In this document: positions 27,304-34,785 of the stretch, in pieces
Position numbering within the stretch: position 1 is the first letter of the stretch
Layout: the number at the start of each line of letters is the position of its first letter
Source of the DNA: Acidobacteriota bacterium
Lineage (GTDB): Bacteria; Acidobacteriota; Terriglobia; UBA7540
NCBI GenBank assembly: GCA_003224695.1
Contig: QHZO01000151.1
Span: forward strand, 20,882 to 55,666
Length of the DNA: 34,785 nucleotides
Direction of reading: 5' to 3'
Made by a program: the position numbers and the translations under genes
The notes under the pieces: generated by a model
The model's database searches: none
Told to the model about the DNA's origin: nothing
The model's input: the letters and a program-made list of their open reading frames with translations, nothing else

Positions 27304-28242
27304 TCATGCCGCGCCACCGCCGTTATTCTCCGAATTTTTCGTTGGGGTGTTGCGCGAGCAGGGCGGCGCGCGCGGCGCGGTGGACGCCGCGTTCGGCGTC
27401 GTTGCGCTCGGCGGCCATAAGGGGTTATTCGGGTAGGCGCGCGACAGCTCTTCAAACAAGGCGAGCGACTTTGCGGGAGCATTTTCGCTGGCGCGCGACA
27501 GGTCTTTGGCGAGAAAGAATTTTGCCTCCCCGCCCATCAGCTCCCCTTCCTTCGCGGCGCGGCGAAGTTGTTCGAGCCCGCTCTCCCGGTTGCCTGCGGG
27601 CAAGGCGACCACGAGCTGGAGAATCTTGTCGGCGAACGGCAGCGTCCCCATCAGGTAATTGTAAACTCCCAGGCCCAGGTAGGCATCGGCCAAGGTGGGG
27701 TCCATTGCGATCGAGCGCATCAGCAGGGCGCGCATTTTCTTGCCGGCGCGACAGGTCGGCAAATCCTTCCCCCGCAGGCCTTCCAGGCGCGCTCGCAGCG
27801 CGTAAGCCATGCCCTCATACAACAGACTGCGCGCCGGGTCGTCGTGGGCGCGCATGCCCGCCTCCGAACGCTCGATGGCAACGCCGAGCAGGTCGTTGAA
27901 ATGAGAGTCCTGGGGTGTGACGTTGAGTGAGGCGACGTCAAATACGTCGGGGTCCAGCAGATTGGCGGTGGAATAATAAATCCTCCACCAGAGCGTTTCC
28001 GCCTCCAGAAGATATCCGACGGGGGAATGCGGGTCGCGGATTTGGATCTGATGAAAAACCTCATGGGCGCCGTCGAGGTCGCCGTCCATCATCAAGTCAA
28101 CGCCACGACGGGCGATTTGGCGGTCCTCAGCGTCCGCAGGGTCGTCCGGCGCGGACGCGCTGAGCGGCGAGGGGCGTGACGCCGACACCATAAGCGACAT
28201 CAACAGCACGACGGTTCTGCGCCTCAGTAACACGAGATTCAT
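27304..28242 (-). CDS. Secreted TPR-like protein, probable C-terminal frameshift near 27410-27425
   Basis: Signal peptide MNLVLLRRRTVVLLMSLMVSASR; helical repeats DAHEVFHQIQIRDPHSPVGYLLEAETLWW...; alternative frame gives MAAERNDAERGVHRAARAALLAQHPNEKFGE*. Confidence 0.72.
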   Translation of the reverse strand: MNLVLLRRRTVVLLMSLMVSASRPSPLSASAPDDPADAEDRQIARRGVDLMMDGDLDGAHEVFHQIQIRDPHSPVGYLLEAETLWWRIYYSTANLLDPDVFDVASLNVTPQDSHFNDLLGVAIERSEAGMRAHDDPARSLLYEGMAYALRARLEGLRGKDLPTCRAGKKMRALLMRSIAMDPTLADAYLGLGVYNYLMGTLPFADKILQLVVALPAGNRESGLEQLRRAAKEGELMGGEAKFFLAKDLSRASENAPAKSLALFEELSRAYPNNPLWPPSATTPNAASTAPRAPPCSRNTPTKNSENNGGGAA

Positions 28243-28409
28243 CCGAAGCCAAGGTCTCGGAAGCACACTACCCCTTCTGTGGTTGTATCGGCCCGGAAAG
28301 CAGCACACGGCGCCCCCAGCGACCGCCGGGGCCTGACCATAAGGTTACCACGCAAAGTGTTCGGGCCGCCACTCGACCGGGAAGCCATCGCCGGTCGTGT
28401 CTTAGTTTG

Positions 28410-28500
28410 CTGTAGCGGCGATCCGTCAGCCGACGGACTCGCCGAGTTGACGATGGGAATGGCGGCGAGGCGCAGCTCGCCGCTACAGAGTAATCAAACT
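28410..28500. repeat. Palindromic repeat element (ttagtttgctgtagcggcgatccgtcagccgacggactcgcc...tcgccgctacagagtaatcaaactgagac)
   Basis: Inverted outer arms tgtagcggcga/tcgccgctaca; shares gatccgtcagccgacggactc with 13043 and 32443. Confidence 0.85.
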
Positions 28501-28585
28501 GAGACACCACCCAATCGCGCAGGGGAGCCAAAAGTTCGCAGGGGTTATGGTATAGTCCGCACGACTACCTTGGGTGAGGCGTGCC

Positions 28586-29038
28586 ATGCCCATCGTCGAG
28601 CAGATTGACAAGGACCTCGTGGGGGCCATGAAGGCGAAGGAAGAGCTTCGGCTCTCCGTCCTGCGCATGATGAAGTCGGCCCTGAAGCTGAAGCAGGTGG
28701 AGCTCGGGAAGCCCCCCGCGGACGAGGAGGCCTTCGCCGTTTTGCGGACGCTCGTCAAGCAACGCCACGAGTCGGTGGAGCAGTTTCGCAAGGGCGGGCG
28801 TGAAGACCTGGCGGCGAAGGAAGAGGCGGAAATCAAGATTGTCGAGGCTTACCTCCCCGCGGCGCTCCCGGAGGCAGAAATTGAGGCTGCCGTGGCCGCC
28901 GCCATCGCGGAGGCCGGCGCGGCGGGCGCGAAGGACCTCGGCAAAGTGATGAAGGCGGCGATGGCGAAGCTTGCCGGCAAGAATGCCGACGGCAAACGGG
29001 TCAGCGAAATGGCGCGGAAACGACTCGGCGGAACCTAG
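28586..29038 (+). CDS. GatB/YqeY-domain protein
   Basis: MPIVEQIDKDLVGAMKAKEELRLSVLRMMKSALKLKQVELGKP...KDLGKVMKAAMAKLAGKNADGKRVSEMARKRL. Confidence 0.93.
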   Translation: MPIVEQIDKDLVGAMKAKEELRLSVLRMMKSALKLKQVELGKPPADEEAFAVLRTLVKQRHESVEQFRKGGREDLAAKEEAEIKIVEAYLPAALPEAEIEAAVAAAIAEAGAAGAKDLGKVMKAAMAKLAGKNADGKRVSEMARKRLGGT

Positions 29039-29040
29039 CA

Positions 29041-29135
29041 GTGGTGAATTGTGAATAGTGAATTGTAAATTGCGTGCGGTTCGCCACACTCTTCCTATTC
29101 GCCAATTCACCATCTACTATTCACTATTAACTGCG
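29041..29135. repeat. Intergenic tandem-word palindrome (gaattgtgaatagtgaattg ... caattcaccatctactattcactatta)
   Basis: Left arm words gtgaatt/gtgaata; right arm reverse-complement words. Confidence 0.75.
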
Positions 29136-29167
29136 CTTCTTCGAGGCGCCCGGGACCCAATCGGGAT

Positions 29168-31294
29168 ATGCCTACCGATATAAAATCACCCGCAGAAGCG
29201 TTTCGGCCGTACGTCCCGGCCGAAGCGAGCATGCCGGAGTTCACGCTGCGTGCGGTGATTGTCGGGGCGCTGCTGGGCGTGGTCTTTGGCGCGGTCTCGG
29301 TGTATCTGGCCCTGCGCGCAGGCCTGACGGTCAGCGCCTCCATCCCCATCGCCGTGCTCTCGATCAGCATCTTCAAGTGGCTGGGCAAATCCACGATTCT
29401 TGAAAATAACATTGTGCAAACCACGGGCTCGGCCGGGGAATCCATCGCCGCGGGCGTCGTCTTCACGCTGCCGGCGTTGATCTTTCTCGGCTTCCCACTC
29501 GAGTACACGCGCATTTTCCTGCTCGCGCTCGCCGGCGGCCTGCTCGGCGTGCTATTTGTGATTCCGATTCGCATGGCGCTGGTCGTCAAGGAACACCGGA
29601 ACCTCATCTATCCGGAAGGCAAGGCTTGTGCGGACGTTCTGGTGAGCGGTGAAGAAGGAGGCATTCAAGCGGAGAAGGTGTTCGCCGGCGCGGGCGTCGG
29701 GATGCTCTACAAATTCATGATGGGCGAGCCGGGCGGGCTTTCGCTTTGGAAAGCCGTCCCCGAATGGCACCCGTCCTGGTACCCGGGGGCGACTCTTGCG
29801 GGGGAGATCACGCCGGAATACCTGGGCGTGGGTTACATCATCGGCACCCGTGTGGCGGGGTTGATGTTTGCCGGTGGAGTCGTCTCATGGCTGGTGCTGA
29901 TTCCGATTTTCAAGTTCTTCGGCGCGCACCTGACGGAAACGCTTTATCCCGGCACCGTGCCCATCGCCCAAATGGCCCCGGCGCAGATCTGGTCGAGCTA
30001 CATCCGCTACATCGGCGCAGGCGCGGTGACCATGGCCGGACTGATCACGCTCGGGCGGACGATTCCCACCATCGTCAGCGCGTTTCGCTCGGCCTTCAAG
30101 CAACTGCGCGAGACGGGTGTGGGAAAAGTTGGTTCCACCGAGCGCACGGCGCGCGACCTTCCCTTGACGCTCGTGGCGGGGGGAACGCTGGTGATGCTCG
30201 TCGGCATCTGGGCGCTGCTCAGTTTCCGCGTCAATCCGGGCGCGAGCGGCAATTTCCTTTCCGCAGTCCTCATCGTCATTTTCGGATTTTTCTTCGCCAC
30301 CGTTTCGGCGCGCATCGTCGGCCTGCTCGGCAATTCTTCGAATCCCATTTCCGGAATGACCATCGCCACGCTGGTCGCCACCTGTCTGATATTCGTTCTG
30401 ATCGGCTGGACCGGAAATATATACGCCGCGGTGGCGCTCTCGATCGGCGCGGTGGTCTGCATCAGCGCCGCGAGCGGCGGCGCGACCACGCAGGACCTGA
30501 AGACCGGTTTTCTGGTGGGCGCGACACCCTCCCGGCAGGAGATTGGGCTTGCGGTCGGCGTCCTCACCTCCGTCTTCGTCATCGGCGTCACCTTGATGGG
30601 CTTGAACAAGATTTACACCAAGGTGAAGCCGGCCATGATCGCCCAAGTCGAGCTGGCGCCGGAAATGAAGTCCCAGGGGACGATCAATTACCAGGGGCAT
30701 GAATACGAAGTGTTGAGCGTGATTGGCTCGAAGACCGTTCCGGACGGGCGTTACTATTACGATTCCGCGCGGCACTCGATAGACTTCCAGGAAGTGCCCG
30801 GCATCGGCTCGCCGGATTTTCCCGCGCCGCAGGCCACGTTGATGAGCGTGGTGATCAACGGGATTCTAACCCGGAAGCTCCCCTGGACGCTCTTGCTTTT
30901 TGGCGCCTTCATCGTCATCGCCATGGAATTGTGCGGCGTCCGCTCGCTCGCCTTCGCGGTGGGCTCCTACCTGCCGATTTCGACCACCGCCACAATTTTC
31001 GCCGGTGGGGTGGTGAGATGGCTGGCGCAGAAGGCGAGGCGCGCCAAAGAAGAGGAATCGGAAGCGGGCTCGGGCGCCCTGTTCAGCTCCGGGCTGATTG
31101 CCGGCGGCTCGCTTGGAGGCTTGGCGCTTGCCGCCGTCGTCGGCTTCGACAAGCAAGCGGCTTTCGCCCTCGGCACACGCTGGTTCCCGCGGTTCGCCGA
31201 AAGCGACCTCGCCGCCCTGGTCATTTTCCTCGCGCTTGCCTCGCTGCTCTTCGCCGTTGCCAAGACGAAGAAAACAGTGACCAGTGACCAGTGA
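29168..31294 (+). CDS. OPT-family oligopeptide transporter
   Basis: 708 aa; FGAVSVYLALRAGLTVSASIPIAVLSISIFK, NNIVQTTGSAGESIAAGVVFTLPAL, YPEGKACADVL. Confidence 0.95.
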   Translation: MPTDIKSPAEAFRPYVPAEASMPEFTLRAVIVGALLGVVFGAVSVYLALRAGLTVSASIPIAVLSISIFKWLGKSTILENNIVQTTGSAGESIAAGVVFTLPALIFLGFPLEYTRIFLLALAGGLLGVLFVIPIRMALVVKEHRNLIYPEGKACADVLVSGEEGGIQAEKVFAGAGVGMLYKFMMGEPGGLSLWKAVPEWHPSWYPGATLAGEITPEYLGVGYIIGTRVAGLMFAGGVVSWLVLIPIFKFFGAHLTETLYPGTVPIAQMAPAQIWSSYIRYIGAGAVTMAGLITLGRTIPTIVSAFRSAFKQLRETGVGKVGSTERTARDLPLTLVAGGTLVMLVGIWALLSFRVNPGASGNFLSAVLIVIFGFFFATVSARIVGLLGNSSNPISGMTIATLVATCLIFVLIGWTGNIYAAVALSIGAVVCISAASGGATTQDLKTGFLVGATPSRQEIGLAVGVLTSVFVIGVTLMGLNKIYTKVKPAMIAQVELAPEMKSQGTINYQGHEYEVLSVIGSKTVPDGRYYYDSARHSIDFQEVPGIGSPDFPAPQATLMSVVINGILTRKLPWTLLLFGAFIVIAMELCGVRSLAFAVGSYLPISTTATIFAGGVVRWLAQKARRAKEEESEAGSGALFSSGLIAGGSLGGLALAAVVGFDKQAAFALGTRWFPRFAESDLAALVIFLALASLLFAVAKTKKTVTSDQ

Positions 31295-31472
31295 CAAGTG
31301 CCGAGGAGAAGTCAAAGGTCGAAAGTCGAAGAGTCGAAAGGTCACTGAGTCAACTAGATTCTCCTCCCATCTTTGCTCCTCATCCCCTTTACTTTGGACT
31401 TTCGACCTTCGACAGTGGACTTCCTTCAGCCCTCCACTCGCCACTTGCCGCTCGCCACTAACCACTTTTCTT
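31275..31472. repeat. Intergenic tandem-word palindrome (gtgaccagtgaccagtgac; ggtcgaaagtcgaagagtcgaaagg ... ggactttcgaccttcgac; cactcgccacttgccgctcgccac)
   Basis: Tandem words with inverted counterparts about 100 bp apart. Confidence 0.72.
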
Positions 31473-31485
31473 ATGGTACGCTTGA

Positions 31486-32238
31486 GTGATGGCGCGCTAC
31501 GGGGAAGTGGTGTATTCGTTTTTCCCGCCGCTCACTCGGATGGTGAAGACGCTGGTCATCATCACCGCGGGGGTGTTTGCCGTCACTTACGTCCTCGGCT
31601 CGCTTCCTTCCGCAACCCTTCAGTATTACTGCTGGCTTGCGCCCGTCTCTTATCTTGGCCTCCGGCCTTACATGGTCCTCCATCGGTTCTATATCTGGGA
31701 GCCCGTCACGTATTTGTTCCTTCACGGCGGCTTTTTTCATATCTTCTTCAACCTGTTCGCGCTGTGGATGTTCGGGGCGGATCTCGAGCGGCAGTGGGGC
31801 CCAAGGAAATTCGCCCGGTACTACTTCCTGACCGGCGTTGGCGCGGGGGTCCTGGATGTGCTCCTCCGCCCGTCAAGTCTCGCGCCGGTCATCGGATGCT
31901 CGGGCGCTATTTATGGAATTCTGCTCGCCTACGGCGTGCTCTTTCCCAACCGGCCCATCTATCTGTGGATGATCATCCCCATCAAGGCCAAGTGGTTCGT
32001 GGCCTTAATGGGCGGAATCGAGCTTCTGTCCGAATTAAGCGGGTCCGCGCCGGGCATCAGCCACCTCGCGCACCTCGGGGGGATCCTGATCGGCTTCATA
32101 TACCTGCGCGGCCGCGGGCTCACCTACCGCGCCGAGCTTCGCTATCATGATTGGCGGCGCTCGAAGCTGAAGCGGCAGTTTGATTCCTACATGCGCAGGC
32201 AGGAGAAGAAGGACGACTCCGGCCGATGGATCAATTGA
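31486..32238 (+). CDS. Rhomboid-family intramembrane serine protease
   Basis: HGGFFHIFFNLFALWMFG, VIGCSGAIYGILLAYG, ISHLAHLGGILIGFIYL. Confidence 0.93.
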   Translation: MMARYGEVVYSFFPPLTRMVKTLVIITAGVFAVTYVLGSLPSATLQYYCWLAPVSYLGLRPYMVLHRFYIWEPVTYLFLHGGFFHIFFNLFALWMFGADLERQWGPRKFARYYFLTGVGAGVLDVLLRPSSLAPVIGCSGAIYGILLAYGVLFPNRPIYLWMIIPIKAKWFVALMGGIELLSELSGSAPGISHLAHLGGILIGFIYLRGRGLTYRAELRYHDWRRSKLKRQFDSYMRRQEKKDDSGRWIN

Positions 32239-32289
32239 GCCGGAAGCCAGTCCGTGACCGGCAAGTGCTAGGCGGCTGACCGTGGTGCC

Positions 32290-32517
32290 TCAGCTTGCTG
32301 CAGCGGCGCCCTCCGAGCGCTGGGAATTATTGAGAATTCAAATTCGGCCGCGCCAACCGCAGCATCGCTTCGCCGAATGTGATGACCTCAGCCATCGGTG
32401 GCCCCGGAAGGTTTCTAAAAGAAAGGTCGGCGGTCGCGGTTCGATCCGTCAGCCGACGGACTCACCGCCCTGAGCTTGCCGAAGGGCGGACCGCCGCTGC
32501 AGGATGATCAAACTGAG
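32290..32517. repeat. Composite palindromic repeat element upstream of apt
   Basis: Ends cttgctgcagcggcg / ccgccgctgcaggatgatcaaactgagtcac; contains ggttcgatccgtcagccgacggactcaccg and ccctgagcttgccgaaggg. Confidence 0.75.
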
Positions 32518-32580
32518 TCACTGCCGGCGCAGGATTTCCGTCGGCTTGACGGACGCCCCGACTCTAGATTGGGAGGGCCT

Positions 32581-33096
32581 GTGGAGGAATTGAAACGCCT
32601 GATTCGGGAAGTGCCGGATTTTCCCAAGCCCGGCATCAACTTTTACGACATCACAACCCTGCTAAAGAACCCAGTCGGGCTGCACAAGGCGGTGGACTCG
32701 CTCGCCAACCATTACGTCGGCCGGAGGATTGACCGGGTGGTGGGGATCGAGGCCCGAGGATTCATATTCGCCCCCATCGTCGCCTACCGGCTTAACGCGG
32801 GCTTCGTGCCTGTGCGCAAGGCAAACAAGCTTCCGGCCGAAACTGCCCGCGCCCACTACGAGCTCGAATACGGCAAGGACGCGCTCGAAATCCACCGCGA
32901 CTCGATCGACCCGAAGCACGAAGTGCTCATCATAGACGACTTGCTCGCCACCGGCGGCACAGCGGCGGCGGTCGCCGGCCTGGTCGAATCGCTGGGAGGC
33001 AGGGTGGCGGGAATCGGGTTCCTCATTGAGCTCGAATTCCTCCGTGGCCGCGACAAGCTGGCGAAATATGACCTCCACGCAGTGCTGAAATACTAG
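32581..33096 (+). CDS. apt: Adenine phosphoribosyltransferase
   Basis: GTG start after gggaggg; [58 protein letters not shown]. Confidence 0.95.
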   Translation: MEELKRLIREVPDFPKPGINFYDITTLLKNPVGLHKAVDSLANHYVGRRIDRVVGIEARGFIFAPIVAYRLNAGFVPVRKANKLPAETARAHYELEYGKDALEIHRDSIDPKHEVLIIDDLLATGGTAAAVAGLVESLGGRVAGIGFLIELEFLRGRDKLAKYDLHAVLKY

Positions 33097-33269
33097 CCGA
33101 AGATATTTGAATTTCCTTCCGTGAATCCCGGGCGGGTTGACAGTTGAAAGTCGACAGTTAGCCGTTAAGAGCAAGAAGCCAAAATCAGCAGGCCGCGGCT
33201 CGAATTTTATTGAACAGTCTACGTTCAAACTTGTTGATGTAAGAAACTAATCCAAGCAGGATAAGCGTC

Positions 33270-33947
33270 TTAATCGGCTTCGGCCGCTCGGGCCGGTCCG
33301 GTTTCGGAAGGAAGAGCTTTCAAGACGGCCTCGAGGAAACGGCTTTCGGGCAGCGCGCCCTCGACGAATTCCTGTTCGTTGATGACGGTCTTCGGAACGG
33401 CATAGACGCCGTATTTTTCTGCGACCTCGGGGAATTCCGTCACTTCGATGCAGTCGGCACGGATGTGGGGGTTTTCTATGGCAAAACGCTGGGCGAGGCT
33501 CACGGCCTGCGGACAGTGCGGTCAAGTGGGAGTGACCAGGACTTCCAGATGCACGGGCTGCGCGATTTTGGCAAGTCCTTCTTTGGTTTTGGGGGCGAGC
33601 CCGGAATCGCCCTTCGATACGGCCAGAATCGCGTCGAGCAGCGTGGCGAACTCGTATCCGGCCGGAAGGCCGTAAAATCGGATGCCGTAGTCTTGCGTGT
33701 TCCGGACCACCGTCGCAGGGATCTTATCCACACCGTACTCGGCGGCCTTCTGCTTGTCGAGAATAAAATTGTAAACTTCGAGCGAACGCTTGGGTGAGAG
33801 GGCCGCAAATTCTTCAAGAAGTTGCTTGGCCTCGTGTCCGTACTGGAGGTTGAGCTCCTGCGTGAAATGCACCAGCTTGACCGGATGGACTAGCCCTTCA
33901 AGCCGCTTGCGGATTTCCTGCGCATCGTCTTCGCCAATCAGTCCCAT
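33270..33947 (-). CDS. Thioredoxin/glutaredoxin-like (PDO-type) protein, probable selenoprotein with UxxC (UGA at 33522-33524)
   Basis: Same frame across TGA: HLEVLVTPT[UGA]PHCPQAVSLAQRFAIENPHIRADCIEVTEFPEVAEKYGVYAVPKTVINEQEFVEGALPE. UGA aligns with the first Cys of CPxC. Confidence 0.85.
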
Positions 33948-34140
33948 GCGCTACTTTCCCTTCCCGGAGTGGCGCCCGGCCATACGCGGTTTTACGGCCC
34001 AAGATTCGCGGAAAACAACCTGTGCGGACGGCCTCCGCTTTGGATGCGTCCGAGGAAAAAACGATTCTGGCTCGAAGAGGATTCCCGTTCCATTGTTAAC
34101 GGCAAGGGGAATTTGCGCGTCTGCATTGGAGGAGGCTGAT

Positions 34141-34785
34141 ATGGGATTTCACTGGAACGAGAAAGTTATGGTTTACGCCCTTGTCGTGCCGTCGGTTGCC
34201 GTGACCGCCCTATGGGCGGGCTTAAGTCCCAAACTCCCGCCCAGTGCGGGCGAGCTGGTACCAACAGCACCGATGAAAGTTGCCAGAGCCAGTCATACAT
34301 CCACGCTCCTCCCCTCGGGTAAGGTCGTTATCGCCGGCGGATTCGCAGGCTCGGGCAGCGAGCGGAATCCTTACTCAAGCCTCGAGATTTTCGACCCGGC
34401 GATGGGGGCATTTTCACTGGGGGGAAAGCTGACGATCGGCCGGTCGGGACATTCCGCCACGCTCTTGAAAAACAGGAAAATTTTGTTCGCTGGGGGCTGG
34501 GGCGAATTCGGCCCGCAACGGTCCGCGGAGCTTTACGACCCCGCGACAGGCACGTCCGTCGCCACAGGAGACATGAGCATGCCGCGCGGTGGGCAGACCG
34601 CCACGCTTCTCGCGAATGGGAAAGTGCTCTTGGTCGGGGGCGAAAGATCGGAGGGACACATCCTGGCCGAGGCGGAAGTCTACGACCCTGCTTCCGAAGC
34701 TTTCAGTCCCACGGGCTCGATGAGCGCGCCCCGGGTAGCGCATACCGCGACGCTTCTCGCAGATGGCCGCGTGCTCATTACCGGT
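34141..34785 (+). CDS. Kelch-repeat / galactose-oxidase-like beta-propeller protein (runs off window)
   Basis: Repeats MKVARASHTSTLLPSGKVVIAGGF / LTIGRSGHSATLLKNRKILFAGGW / MSMPRGGQTATLLANGKVLLVGG / MSAPRVAHTATLLADGRVLITG; RBS ggagg upstream. Confidence 0.87.
   Translation, partial: MGFHWNEKVMVYALVVPSVAVTALWAGLSPKLPPSAGELVPTAPMKVARASHTSTLLPSGKVVIAGGFAGSGSERNPYSSLEIFDPAMGAFSLGGKLTIGRSGHSATLLKNRKILFAGGWGEFGPQRSAELYDPATGTSVATGDMSMPRGGQTATLLANGKVLLVGGERSEGHILAEAEVYDPASEAFSPTGSMSAPRVAHTATLLADGRVLITG

Noticed and set aside
29746-30702. 318 aa alternative-frame ORF within the OPT transporter
   Set aside because: His/Arg-rich shadow frame inside a clear transporter gene.

Overview
This 34.8 kb high-GC bacterial window looks Acidobacteriota-like; that is inference from gene content and repeat style only. 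On the minus strand at the left edge is a cytochrome c maturation cluster (ccmH partial, ccmF, ccmE). The rest is mostly housekeeping and accessory genes: amidohydrolase, FecR/DUF6600-like protein, two adjacent PD-(D/E)XK nucleases, S10 peptidase, NtrC-type regulator with a damaged histidine kinase, a restriction-like cluster with a decayed BglII-type endonuclease, cupin, AhpD-like protein, APC permease, VOC-SpoIIE phosphatase, PhnB-like protein, MNT/HEPN remnant, two PIN-type toxin-antitoxin loci, pirin, lipA, TPR protein, YqeY, OPT transporter, rhomboid, apt, a thioredoxin-like protein and a partial kelch protein. Main discoveries: (1) two probable selenoproteins missed by standard ORF calling, each with an in-frame UGA exactly at a redox-active Cys position (AhpD-like CFYU; Trx-like UPHC), the first followed by a good bacterial SECIS-like hairpin; (2) a decaying restriction-like operon with an ExQ BglII-type active site and no visible methyltransferase; (3) short deletions removing signature motifs in CcmF (WWD domain) and a sensor kinase (H-box); (4) a rich population of nested palindromic repeats, including two read through inside protein-coding genes and a three-copy ~80 bp family flanking successive genes. 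All calls come from reading the sequence; no database search was run.
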